The notes below the pieces were generated by a model, which saw only the letters and a list, made by a program, of their open reading frames with translations, was not told the DNA's origin and ran no database searches. A DNA stretch of 64,000 nt from Deuterostichococcus epilithicus (lineage: Eukaryota > Chlorophyta > Trebouxiophyceae > Prasiolales > Stichococcaceae): the NCBI GenBank assembly GCA_033439295.1, contig JAVTLE010000004.1, forward strand, positions 12-64,011, written 5' to 3'. A program made the position numbers and the translations under genes. Every line of letters starts with the position of its first letter. Position 1 is the stretch's first letter. Positions 25,001-37,300 of this stretch are shown here, one piece after another.

Positions 25001-28000
25001 ACTCGATGATGTGGTCAGGGCGCAGCTTGCATGTGCCACGGCCAGGTCGGGCGTGACGATTTGCAGCCGACGACACACCCGGCGCGTGTGATGCTGCGAT
25101 GTCGGGTCGACGCAGTTTCGCAGCAGGTGCCTTGCCTGCCCTGCGTCAGATGCGCCGGTGTCCGGGATTGGCCCGAGAAAGTCCAGGAATGCGCCAACGA
25201 TATTGCGCGTCTGCGACTCCTCTCCGCCCGCTGCCTCCTGTTCCCTGCATGCAGCCAGGGGCTGGCATTCGTGGCTCAACCTTCACGGAAATTGCAGCCT
25301 TTGCTGAACCTGCTAGTCTTCCAGCGGCCGCAGCTTATCAGGCCCATGGCGGCAGCAGCACGCAATAAAATCTCAGCCCGTCGTGACATGCACATTGCGC
25401 TGCCTGGTGGCTTTTGAAGCACGCCTGACGGAATGAGAGTTCTGCAGGGTGCTTGCAACTTTCCAGGCCGTGGCCGCGTAAGCGCACTTGCGTGACTGGA
25501 TGCGGCGCGATGTGCGCGTCGGCGCCTCCGGCTGCGCGTGCTTTCGTGGCGGCTCCACTGAAGCAATGGCTGCATGCACTACACTCGAAGGCATCACGAG
25601 CGACACCCGAGTCATGGTCACGCTACCATGGTTCTGCAGTGCAAGCCAGATGGCTGAGGCAATGTCGGAGCTAGCAGGGGGCCGCAGCCAGCAGCTGCTG
25701 CCAAGCGGCATTCGGAGGGCACATAGGGACCTGTGTTGTGCAGCAGCGGCAGACACACCTGGGCCAGGGAACGGCGCCGGCTGTGTCAGTCCATCTGCGG
25801 CGGCAGCTGCGACGTTTCCAGGCTGCTGTTCGGGCCTTGTTTTGGCCCCAGCCTGGCAGTTTGCAGCGGCTGCGTCTGTGTCCATGTCAGTAGGCGGCTG
25901 AGCGGCAGGCGGCACTGCAGCCGCTGCCGTCGGCGCAGCGATGGCTGCCGCCGGCACGGCGCCGCTGTCTGCAGGTGGGTCTGCTGCTGTGTTTACGGCC
26001 GTCTGCGCTGTTGGCGGCACTGCTGTGTACTGCTCTGTGCCCGCTGCTGCCGGCGCGCTGGCGATGACAAGGCGGATGCAGCCGCCGAGGTCCGCTGAAC
26101 CCGACACCAGTTGCTGCTCCGCCACCTTCAGGTGCTTTGCGACCTGCAGAGTCGGGAAACGAGTGCGTCAGAAGGCGAGACGGCTGTTCGGCTGCAATCC
26201 GTTTCCCCGTCTGCGAAGCTAGTGAGTATATGGAGCCTTCGATGTACGACAGAGCCGAAGCCATGCCAGGAGAAGATACAGTGGCGGCGCACTGCAAGAG
26301 GGCGCCAGCAACGACGACTTCGGAGCGAATGGGCTGCTGCAGTGCTGGACACAGCTGCGCGCATGCCTGCTTTGCGACGTCAGCCCAGCTGGCGGTCGGC
26401 ACCCGCACGTCCAGCGGGCTGGCATCCGGCCCCTCCTCCGGCCCCTCCTCGGTGTCTCCGCCACCACCCGACGCCAGATCCGCAAAGCATTCCTCGTCGG
26501 CTGAACCGCCCTCCAGTGGCCTGCAAAAGTCGATCCAGCATGTCACTCCAAGCAACGAGTGCTGGCCAGGTTGAGAGGTATGGCAGCGAGCTGCGAACAA
26601 GCAGTCTGCAGCAGACAGCAAGCTTGCCCATGGGCGGTATGCCTGATGTCCTGTGACCATCACACATATGGGTCGACCCCTTGAAATGACCGAATAGGAA
26701 GGTGCCTTGCATTGCTGCATGCCTGCAGATGTACATTTCTTGGGTGATCTTGCGGACCTTCGACACGCAGCAGGAAGCGCGGATGATCACACCCCAGCCG
26801 CCAGCACAGGAAAAGCGGTTCATGCGGCGGGTCCCACGGCTTCGAGCACACGCTCTGGTGTGCTACTGCTGGCGGTAGTCCGCTGTTCAAAGAGACCCAG
26901 GGCCCACAGGTTCAACACAGAGTAGAAGATGACGAGCTTCGGTACAGCACAATCGCCGCCAGGTGTTCTTCGGGAGTCGAATGGGAGTCAAATGAGCTCG
27001 TCGCACCCGTCGGTGTCCCTGACGGCCCGCAGCACTGCCGCCGCATGCGGGTGGTCCGGGTCCTCGGCCGCCAGCGCCCCTGCAACCGCCGCTGCGGCAT
27101 GCCAGTCGCCCAGCTGCAGCAGCACAGGCAGCAGGCCGCCTAGCGACAGCGCATTGGACGCGCTGACGGCGAGCGCCGCCTCGAAGGCATGCCGCGCCGC
27201 CCCCCACCGCCGCAGCTTTGTCGCCTACGGTGTGGGACACAGCGACGTTGCCCCAGGGCAGCCAACCGGCATCCTCGGTGCTGCAAACCTCCAGGCACCA
27301 ACCCTGGAGCCAGATGATGGCGGCTACCATGGGCAGGCACTGCAACTGCATGGCTGGCACATTGCAGGGGAAATTGCAGATGCCTGTTTGTCGCCCCCCT
27401 CGACGCAGAACAGATACTGAAACATGCAGGAGACCATGCGCACCAGGGCGCCCATGCGGTTCCACAGCACAATGTCGTATGCGTCCAGCGCCGCTGCCTG
27501 GCCGTACAGCCACAGCGCCTCGGGCGCCGTTGAATCTGCCTCCGAAAGGCTGGCGGCCAGGTTCTTGAGCGCCAGGAACTTGATTTGTGCCGCCAGTGAC
27601 GGTCCGAGACTGCCCGCAGCTGCTGCGGTGCCGCCTGCGGAGGCGTCCGCAGCGGCGGCAGCGCCAGCGGCGGCGGCGGCAGCGGCGCCCAAGGCCAGCG
27701 GCTCTACCGCCTTCAGCAGCGGGTCTGCCAGCACCGCCTGCAGCTCCCACTGCTCTCAACAGGACAAAGCACTGTCAGCCCACCTCGGCAGGCATGCCCG
27801 GCGAGGTGCGATGCAGTGACATCCCGACAGCCACAGCGACATTTCCCTGCCCCAGCAGCTTTTGCCTCCAGCTCTTTCAAGTTCATCTGTTAGGCGCCAG
27901 GACAGGAGCAAGACCCACCTGGGCCTCCACAGCCGATCCGGCGGACATGAGCTGCAGGGCGCGCTCGTAGTGGCCCACTATGCGTGCCTCCTGCGCCTCG

Positions 28001-28305
28001 ACTGTCTCCCCTGCCTGCTGTGGGGAGCAACTCGTCGGTCGTCAATTTCCTGACAGCTTGGACAGGTACTAGATGTTGGGCACTGGTCATTCAAACTCAA
28101 CGCCACCCCGCACATCCAACATCTGAAGTACTGCAAGCAGCTTGCATAACTTCCCCGACGTTTTTTTGCCTTCACCAGTGGGAGCTTACAAGCCTGGCTA
28201 CGGCACGCTGTGTGCAAGTGAAGTCCATGTGGTGCTGCACACCTCAATGTGCCTGCTGACCGCAGGCTCCGGCGCAGCATTGATGGCGACGAAACCGGTC
28301 GCCAT
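13021..28305 (-). CDS. CABIN1/Hir3-like subunit of the HIRA histone-chaperone complex
   Basis: A very large split gene read right to left. First exons are 28261-28305, 27919-28005, 27444-27737 and 27007-27224; the last is 13021-13816. The start reads MATGFVAINAAPEP, matching the plant CABIN1 opening with its conserved AIN. It is followed by EAQEARIVGHYERALQL and then the TPR-type block FLALKNLAASL and DAYDIVLWNRMGALATKL leading to RRWGAARHAFEAAL. These align residue for residue with plant CABIN1 TPRs. Further landmarks are LYVLHATRLKLLDW (about 17.5 kb), HFHRARYRLAR (17.05 kb) and REWIFQMILGKLC (17.85 kb). In this family the protein scaffolds HIRA and UBN for replication-independent H3.3 deposition. 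Exons in the middle carry long Ala/Gln/Pro low-complexity inserts. The C-terminal exon is Gln/Pro-rich with a basic GGKRKAGN stretch. Exact middle exon borders are not all resolved. N gaps fall at 15557 and 23071-23089. Confidence 0.72.
23071..23089. other. Assembly ambiguity (N bases) inside the CABIN1-like gene
   Basis: Clusters of N interrupt an Ala/Pro-rich exon of the minus-strand gene. Frame across this point cannot be verified. A single N also lies at 15557. Confidence 0.9.
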
Positions 28306-29217
28306 ATCACTTAGCTGATGCGCCTCGCGCTCAGGCTCTCATGCGGTGGTCTGCACCCTTGCTGTGTAATGTAAGGAGCGTCCAGTTGGTCAGGCCCAAG
28401 CAGAACCTTTCAGGTGCTGCGAGGGACGCTGAGACACCGCGAACAGTTCAAACCTACATAAGACTTTCCTGCAGAGCTTCGAACGCTTGCGACGCTGTGT
28501 ATGGGTTAACGCATGGCACGCATGACCTTCGATGCTGCAGATTGTGGTATGTCAAACAATTAAGAGATGCTCCAGCTGAGTCAGCTGATGTCGTTGTAAC
28601 TCACATACTGACGAGGTTCTACTGCTGCGGCGAGCTTTGTCGCGAGCGAGCTGGGCTGTGCAGGAGGAGGAAGCAGATCAGCGCAGCATGTGCATAGCAC
28701 GGCCGCTGCAGCACGCTATACTTCCTCTGTATACTTCCCAGCATCAAGGGATTCTGCCTCCTGGTAGGCAGTCCTGCAACCAGTAAGGCGACGCCAGCGA
28801 GTGGGCGACGCCCGGGTTCCCAACCAATGAACAGGCAGTCCTGCAAGCTTTTCCATCTCCGCGACAACTCTAGGGTTCCCAACTGTCGCGTGGGAGAAAA
28901 CGCGGGAATGCTCTTGATGTCGCCAGGTCGACCTGACATCAGCGCAGGGTTTGCCGCAAGATCACGGAAGCCTCAATCAGCCCAAGCGCGGAGGTGCGTC
29001 AATTTGCGTGTTACCTTGCTATACAGAGCCCAAATTTAACGGACAAGCTGCCGGCTGGGTGCCAGGGCTTATTGGCACATCTGCAGCGCCACTGGGCTGC
29101 TGCACATACTCGTAGACAGCAACGTTCGCAGCTGTACACATCCCTCAGCCTTGTTGCTATAGTCGGCACACTCGAGGAAGTACCAGCAGTGCGTGCTCCT
29201 GCCGTAAGGCAACAGCC
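28306..29217. promoter_or_regulatory. Divergent intergenic region between CABIN1-like and chorismate synthase genes
   Basis: About 0.9 kb separates the two start codons, which point away from each other, so it must contain both promoters. It includes two copies of AGGCAGTCCTGCAA (28766-28779 and 28833-28846) and two of GGGTTCCCAAC (28814-28824 and 28873-28883). The latter lies in a small hairpin with 7-bp arms CGCGACA/TGTCGCG at 28860-28890. These could be binding sites or debris of a short repeat; no factor can be assigned. Confidence 0.45.
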
Positions 29218-29302
29218 ATGACGGCGCTGCACCTGCATCGGCCGTCAGCTCCGATAGCAGCCAGACCAGCTCTGCGACCGGTCCGACGCCAGATCAGGCA
29301 AG

Positions 29303-32300
29303 TTGCAGGCTCGACGGGCTGCCGCAATCCCGAATGGTCGCCTCTGCTGGTTGCTGATCGGTGGTGGACGACGTGTTCACGCACATATGTGTGTGCAAAT
29401 TGCCGCTGCGGTGCCGCATGCACGCTGTCTTTGTTCAGCGCTGGCTCGTGCCTCTAACGGCGCACCCTTGTCTGCGCCCACGATTCTGCAGCGCTTTTAT
29501 GCCAATGCACTGGCCGCTCTGCTGCGCAGGCATGTGACGCGCGCGACCGGCAGCACTTTCGGCACGCTGTTTCGGGTGACCACCTGGGGCGAGAGCCACG
29601 GCAGGAGCGTCGGCTGCGTCATCGACGGCTGCCCCTCTAACATGCCCATCAGCACGGAGGAGATCCAGGCGGAGCTGGACCGGCGGCGGCCAGGGCAGAG
29701 CCGCATCACGACGCCGCGCTCAGAAACAGGTGAGCTGCAGCGAAGTTGCTGCTGCCCCGGCGTCTGCAGCGTCTGCAGACCTCGCTCCAGCAGCTGCGAT
29801 GATGTCGGGAATTTCTGTCGTATCGTTTGCAGCATGGCGGCGGAGGCTGGGGCACTTACATCTGTGCCTGAGGTGCAGGCAGCCCACTGCACCCCTGGCT
29901 GCAAGCAGCACAATCACATGGCAGCTCAAGCTGGGTGTCTTCATACATAATGCATCCCGTCGCAGCAGTACTCAGCCAGCGATTGTGCGCATCTTCCTTC
30001 ATGGGCAGTGTGTTGGCCGCTCTGCAGTGGAGCGCAGCAGTCCCTGATGGATGGCAATTTCCACGAGCTGTTACTGTGTTGCAAGCGACGGCCGCGACTT
30101 CAGGTTGCAAGGGGATTCTGTGAAACCAGCATCGAGCACATTTCCATCGTGGCCACAGACACATGTGCGATCGAGGCGGGCTACGACTTTGACATCGGCC
30201 GCACCCTAGGCAGCCCGCTCATGATTCGGGTTCCCAATAAAGATCAGCGGTCGGGGGACTACCAGCAGGTGCGCTGCTCTAGGAAGTTGCCGAGAAGGCG
30301 GCGCGGCGCGGCCATGCAACGGCCGTGCACCCTCCCGCTTCGCAGCTGCACGATCGCCGCGCGGACAGCTGTACACGGTCTGCAGCTCCTGCTTCCCGGC
30401 CTGCGGGCGCGGGAACTGAGGTTATGCATTACGGCAGCTACGGGCGCGGCAGCGGCGGCAGCGGCAGCGGCAGTTTCTCAACAGTGCAACACAGGCGGCG
30501 CTGCTGATGCAGCAATCGTGGCGAGTTGACATCTGCTCGCATCCGAGTCACTAAGAATCAACAATTTCTGCCTGTCGCCGCAGATGGAGGTGGCGTACCG
30601 GCCCAGCCATGCGGATGCGACGTACGACTTCAAGTATGGCATCCGGGCGGTGGCGGGCGGCGGCCGCTCCAGCGCGCGCGAGACCATCGGCCGCGTCGCC
30701 GCCGGCGCCGTCGCCAAAAAGCTGCTTGGAACGCTGTGCCCCGGCATCGAGGTCGGCTTCAGGGTGTAGGAATTAGGGTTTGAGGCGCCACAGCCCCTGC
30801 AGCACCCTGTTTCATGGAGGCACTCCTCCTTCAACCTGCATGACGGCTGGCAACGCGGGCACTGTCATCCACGCAACATGGCCGGCGGTCGGAGGGCTGA
30901 GGGCGCGGCAGGGGTGCCACGACAGTGGCGGCACGGGGCCAGCTGCGTGCTTGCTCACTGGTCCTCCAGTCTCAGCCGGTCTCGACACGGCCACGGCTGC
31001 GAGCATGAGTGGCACCAATGCCTGCACGGCAGATCCTGGCGTACGTGAACCGGGTGCTGGACATCGGCAGCGAGGTGGACCATGACACCTTCACCCTGGA
31101 GCAGGCGAGCATTTTGTCTGCTCCTGTCGATTGCACTGCTGCGACCCAAAACTGAGCGGCCGTCAAGTCGGCAGGAACAGTCATCGCATCTCGGCGCGGG
31201 GTTTGGCATCTTGGGTCGTCAGGGCTTGGCCGAAGAGCCTCGGTGGCGGATCAGCGCTGCAGCCCTGAGGAGTGGCGGGACTGGCTGTGGTTGTGGAGTA
31301 TCAGCCACATCGCTGTGACCATACCTTCGGACAAGCGACTTCGCTGGTGTTACATGCGCAGGTCGAGGCGAACGCAGTGAGGTGTCCTGATGCAGACGCA
31401 GCTCAGCGCATGTACGATGGTGAGCGGGCGCAGAGAACCTCGCATTCCCGATCTCCTCGACACACTGATGCCTTGCGTGCGGCCGGCCGCTGCTTGTCCC
31501 TGCTCGATTGAGTGCGCCGCCTCCGATTTTGAGCGGCCGACCGTTCTCCAGCTTCCTCGCGTGTGGTCAATGGAGCTGTGCCCTGCCTTGCAGCCATCGA
31601 CAAGGTGCGCACGAGCGGCAACTCGTGCGGCGGGGAGGTGACGTGCATTGTGCGCGGCGGCCCTGTGGGGCTGGGCGCCCCCGTCTTCGACAAGCTGGAG
31701 GCGGACCTGGCGAAGGCCCTCATGAGCCTGCCCGCCACCAAGGTGCGTGCCACTGGAACAGCACCCGACTGTCAGCCAAGCATTGTCGAGTCTCGTGGGC
31801 CCGGGCGCCGCAGTCTTGTCGTTGATTCGAGGGGCATGCCATCATGTGGACACTGGACTTCGCGCTGAGGGCTCAGGGCAGCAGGCGCGCCAGAGCATGA
31901 GCATGGGCGCCGCTCCTGCCAGTTGCGTCCTCGCCGCGGCGTCTGACCCACCGTTTCGTCGGCAGCACCTCTCAGCTGTGCGTCCGCAGGGCTTCGAGAT
32001 CGGCAGCGGCTTTTCGGGCAGCGCGATGACCGGCAGCGAGCACAACGACGAGTTTGAGATGCGGGATGGCCGTGTGCGCACCCGCACCAACCGCTCCGGC
32101 GGCGTCCAGGGTGCGCACTGGGCCGCTGGCTGCTCTCTCTTGCTGTGGAATGCGCCGACTTGGACTGGCGGTCTGCTGCACCACGGGTGCCTTCATGCAC
32201 AGCTGGCGAGGCAGCCGCTGATAGACTCTGAGGGCAGCGCATGTTGGCAGCAGGTCTCAGCGCCTTGCACGAGCGCCAAGTCGTCGAATCTGCCAAGGGC

Positions 32301-33207
32301 AACACGTTCGATGCACTTGATGCGCCAAGTCCTGAAAGCATACACGGTCATGCAGCCACAGCAGAATTCCGGGACCGTTGCACAAGGCCGGAAGAATGCT
32401 GCCGCCTGCAGGCGGCATCTCCAACGGCGAAAACATTGTGCTGCGCCTCGCCTTCAAGCCGACGTCCACCATCTCGCGGCCGCAGCACACGGTGACGCGC
32501 GGCGGCGAGGACACCTCTCTCCGCGCCAAGGGCCGCCACGACCCGTGCGTCGTCCCGCGCGCCGTCCCCATGGTGGAGGCCATGGTCGCGCTCGTCCTGG
32601 TGGATCACCTGCTGATGGTGCGGCCTGCCGCCGCTGACTCAACCACCTGCACATCTGGGTGCTGATCCGAGTCGTTCGTTGCGTCTGCAGCGCGGCGCGC
32701 CTGGCTGCCGGGCTCCCCTTCCTTCCCAGCGTCTCAGTCTGCTGCACAACACGCCATGGCTTGTCGACTGCTCAAGCACCGGCAGGGCTTTCTGCCAGCA
32801 GCCACCTTTGCAGTGTCCACCGTACATGACCAGCCTGCCGGCTCTTCTGTCCTTTCTTTGTCCGATTTTGCCGCTGCCATGCGTGTGTGCGTGGGCAACT
32901 GCGCTCGCCCTCTGCATTGCGGCGCTGGCCGCAGCTCGGTTGCCGTGACACTGCAGTGTTGGAATGTTTGCGGGCCGCTGACATGGGTCCTGCCGGAACT
33001 GCCTCGCAGCACATTGCGCAGTGCGAGGTGCTGCCGCGCGGCGATGGTCCAAGCCCCGATGAGCGCGTCGGCACGCAGCTCAATCTGGGATACTCGCCCC
33101 CCACGGCTGCCTCCGCTGCCGATCTTGTTAGGTGCGACTCATGCGTGCCCGTCCCAGCAACCGACCCTGAACCACAAGGCAGCTGTGGTTCTGAGTTGCC
33201 CGCATGA
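29303..33207 (+). CDS. Chorismate synthase, plastid-targeted
   Basis: Catalyses the last shikimate-pathway step, 5-enolpyruvylshikimate-3-phosphate to chorismate, with reduced FMN. Nine exons: 29303-29729, 30159-30268, 30584-30763, 31033-31104, 31362-31419, 31594-31742, 31990-32110, 32412-32617 and 33010-33207, about 506 residues. Diagnostic motifs appear in order: [17 protein letters not shown], then [48 protein letters not shown] and [18 protein letters not shown]. Further on are [36 protein letters not shown] and [18 protein letters not shown]. About 75 Arg/Ala/Ser-rich residues precede the core, as expected for a transit peptide. An alternative start at ATG 29218, joined by an intron ending at 29529, also gives a transit-like leader. 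The intron after 31104 begins with GC. The donor after exon 3 could be at 30752 instead, and the last exon may splice again after residue LV near 33130. Confidence 0.93.
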
Positions 33208-34339
33208 ACATGGTCTGCCCCCTACGAGATCTGTCCACACCCTGAACGGCTCTTTGCAGGTAGTCGCTTGTGCGCAGCTGAACAGAATTTAGGCAGTTAG
33301 GGTTTGCGGTCTGCTGCGCCGCACTGCATGCATCTACCTTCTTGAGTGCTCGTACATAAGTCCGGCATTGATGATCCTGCTACGTGTCATGTGCAGCGCG
33401 TAATGGTGGCAGCGAGTAGCAGCATCGCGCTACGCCGGCCCAGCAGTGCCCTGTGTGGCAGCAGGCTTGGGCTGAGTGCAGCGGTTTGCGCCCGAAGCAG
33501 ACCAAGCCCAGCAGCTGCTGTGTTGGCTGTGAAATACAGCCGAGCGGCAGCTGCCGGGCACAAACGGAGACCTGCAAGCCCTGGATGAAGCTGAAGGAAG
33601 GCGGAGCGGAATTTGGACCAGTTGGCTATGTGTGTAGGGCGGAGTGGGACATACCGAGGCTGTGTGCCTGATGCACATGCATGCCGTATGACCCTCCGGC
33701 AGATGCTTGCAGCCTATGACGTGCCAAAATAAGGTGAACTCGTGCCATCGTTGCTGCAAACTTTCACAAAGTTCCTAAAAAAGAGGCAAGGCGAGCTGCA
33801 TCTGCCATGCATCATGGATGCCTAGGTCTGCCGCCGCCATGTGTACAGCTCTCACGGCGGCACTGCGCCGCCACATGCGCGCATAATGTTTGTTTGGACT
33901 TTTGTAGCTGTTCGATACAGCACCATTCTGCTAGTGTTTGGACCCACAGGGAACGATGGACGAGATCCTGACGCCCAGTGGGAGCTGCAGCCCAAAACTG
34001 AGCAGGTTCCCGCCGGAAGGGGGGTTGACTATGATAATCGTGACGTCACAACGCCCCTTTTTGTGCCACCGATCATCTTCATCTGTGAGGTAGCGCTCCC
34101 GGTGTCTCTACTTGTACCATCTGTGCAGCATTGAAGGCAGGAGAGCTGAGAGGCTGACCATACCGTGAGTTGCTGCTTGCACCGTTTGATCTGCCTGCTG
34201 CCGCTTACAGTGAAGCTGCGAGTACTTTCGCGCGCAGCGGCAGTTGCAAGGCTGAGATCGTTTCAGAGCTGCTGCAACGCTGAATTAGAGGACTTTGAAC
34301 AGATCCTTACCGCCACTGCGGCGGTTGCCAGGCAGAGTG
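33208..34339 (+). other. Intergenic between chorismate synthase and first bZIP gene
   Basis: Holds the chorismate synthase 3' UTR and the bZIP promoter. A single telomere-type unit lies at about 33298. A 61-codon frame at 33403-33588 begins with an Ala/Ser/Arg-rich transit-like sequence (MVAASSSIALRRPSSALCGS), but nothing downstream supports a gene, so it is not called. Confidence 0.4.
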
Positions 34340-37300
34340 ATGCCTGAACAAGAAGGCTACTTGTCCGGCAGCAGCGCCTTCGACGCCAGCCCGGTGACGG
34401 CGGGCTTCGGGTCCTTGGGTGCCGGTCAGCAGCCGTTTTTGGACGGATTCGCGCGGGAGCTGCTGCAGAGCCAGGATTCGCTGTCCTTGAACGGGGACCT
34501 GTTTGCTGGCCTGCCCCAGCCAGCGTTCTTGGCCTCGCCTCAGCCTCAGGGAGGGGATTACTTCTCCCATCACGGGCAGGTGTGTTGAGTTGCTAGCCTC
34601 CAGCGGTTTGCCTTCGACAAGGCAGCGAATTTGACGTCAGGCGGCCACGGCTGTGGCAGCGCGCGGCTCAGCGCACTGCTGGCTGCATGCCTCGTGAACA
34701 CCTCGTGGCCATCTCTCACACAGTGCTGCAGCTGCGACGTCGACAGTCCTGGAGGAACTCTGCAGACGGCTGTCTGGATGAAAGCTGCCAGCTCGTGCTG
34801 TCATGCTACGCTGTGGCAGGGCATTCTGCCATTGACATAGCTGATCATGCTTGTGGCAGGCCAATGGTCTCGGAGGCGTGGCGTTGCCGCTGGCGCGCAT
34901 CGGGGACGAGATGACGCCGCCACCCGCAGCGCTGTCGAGTTTCTTCCCGCCCATCCCCGAGCCTGCCGCGGCGCCGCCGCTGGTGGCCACGCACATGGAC
35001 CCACTGCACCGCAGCAGCGACAGCCTCGGCAGCTCCGGCGGGCTGGCCGGGCCGCAGCAGGGCGGCAGCGGCATCACGCCGCGTACGCCCGCACGCGGAG
35101 TCAGCCGGGTCTCCTCTGGCGGCAGCGACGGCGGCGGCGCAGCAGAGGCGGACTTTGCCTCTGCGGTGAGCACCGCATCAGCTAAAAAAAATCGAATGGC
35201 AGTGATTGTTGGCGGGGTTCACACTGGGAAAACCTCTCCTCCGCCAGGCAGTCTCCCTGTTGCATTGCCATTGTGGTTTCAAAGCCGCCTGCTGCTAGGT
35301 ATTGCCTCTATGTTGCCAGCGTCTGCTACATGGCCGTCTTTCGTCTTTTCCGGCGTCTGTGCTGCTGCATCTGCGCCTGCGTCGTGTTCTTGTCGGCGTC
35401 TGCATGTGCTCCCTCACGTCGTCGGTTCGCCACCCCCACGCCGCCCGCTGCAGGATCCTCGCGGCGAGGGCAGTCATGAGGGGCTGGGCAAGATGACGAA
35501 GCAGCTGAGCAGGTTCAAGGAGAAGAACAGGACGGCGCAGAAACGGTATCGTGAACGTCAGAAGGTGTGCCGCACGCCTCTCAGAAAGGTCACTCACTGC
35601 CCGCTGCCTGCCAGGGATTGCACTGTCAGTCCGCCGGACACGCAGGCCAGGCGGTGAAGCTGTACAACGACGTGTTCTGGCCCATGGATCTGGCAACATG
35701 TCCGCCATGCCGAATGCAGCCCGCATGACCCTTTCCCATGTCGTCGTGGTGGTGCGCCGCAGTCGAAGCTGCACGACAGCGAGGAGCGCGTCACGGAACT
35801 GGCGGCCCAGCTGAAGCAGCTGCACATGGAAAAGGTGCGCTGTTGCGGCCCCGCAGCAGCTGCTGCGCGACCTGCTAGTGAGCAGCACCTCGCCGAAACT
35901 CCTCGAGCCGTGTGGCGCCTGCTGGGCGCAGCGACGCACGACTGGCGTGGATCTGCAGCTTTGTGCAGCACACAGCTGCGCTTGGGCAGCAGCAGGCAAC
36001 GGCGGCGACTGAAGTGGTGGTCCACCATTCCATATGCTGCCTGAGCATGTTCTGTTCGTTGTGCGCCTTGTTCCAGACGCTGAGACCTCGTTTCCTCTGG
36101 ATTTTCCTCACTCGCCGCTGATTGCGTCTGCCGCTGAAGATGTGCTGACGCTGCTCGCAGGAATCGCTGGCGTCGCGCAACGCGCTGCTGGAGCGCTTTC
36201 TGGCCATGCAGCAGGCGCAGGTGAGATGCCGTCATTAACAGTCGTGCATCACATGCGCAGGCTCTGAGCTGGGCAAAGTTTTCAGTGAACTGCATTACCA
36301 ATCGGTCCCAACACTTGGCAAAGGTGTGCTGCTTGGTCCCTCAGTCCGATTCTATGTGGCTCTCGGCACCTCCCAATGGCCGAAGCACCTTCGAAGCCTG
36401 GTGATCAACTGGTCTGCCGTCGTGTGCATCCTGGAGCGGCGGCACACCTGCCCAGCCAGTGGCGCTGTGTGCCGCAGAGCGACAGGCAACGCTGGCGGAG
36501 CGCGAGGGCAGCTCCTGCTGGGCCTTGACTGTTCTTCCAAAGCTCGAACGGTATCATGCTCCAACGCAAATCACGACTCCCATCCGCAGGCAGCGACGGG
36601 CAATGCATCGCTGGTGGAGGGCGAGGGCAGTGCGTGGTGGCTGGACGCGCACACCCGGCGGCTGGTGGAGGAGACCCTCGACCTGACGGGGGAGCTGACC
36701 TTCACCGTGCGGCCGGGCACGCCCGTGCGCCTCACGCGCAAGCAGGTGGGAGCCGCACAGGGCGGTGCACCGCCGTGAACCCTGCTGCAGGCGGCCTGGC
36801 GCCGTGGCTGCGAGCCGATGCCTCCGCTGCTCTGCGGGCGGGAGCGGCTGCTGCACCTGCCAGTTGCACAGGCCGGGGTGATCTGCAGGTTCAGCGCTTG
36901 CCGTCTGCCCTCAAGAGGGGCCATCTCACTGTTGGCGCCTCCTTGCCTCGTAGCTGCTCGTGGCATGTTGACCAACTGCGCCAGTTTTCCACCGCTGCTC
37001 GTTGCCGTGCAGGTCGCGCACTTGCCCATGGACGAGTTCACTGCGCTCTGGAAGGTGCCAACAACCTCCTTGTTCTCGTGCATGTGTCGCCGTGTTTCTT
37101 CGTGTGACATCAAGACGCCGTCCTCACTTCTGCCCTGCTTGCGCATTGTGTCAGACCTCAGACGGGCTGCAGCAGGTCCAGACGGCCTCCTTACCTCCAA
37201 GACCATGCTTGCATCTGCTGTACAGGAGTACATCAATGCATATGCGGACTGCCTGGTGAAGGCGAACGGCGACGCTGAGTCCGCCGCCGGCAAGCGTCTG

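Noticed and set aside
33403-33588. 61-codon frame with a transit-peptide-like start
   Set aside because: No downstream exon, no family match, and it cannot be joined in frame to the last chorismate synthase exon without a stop.
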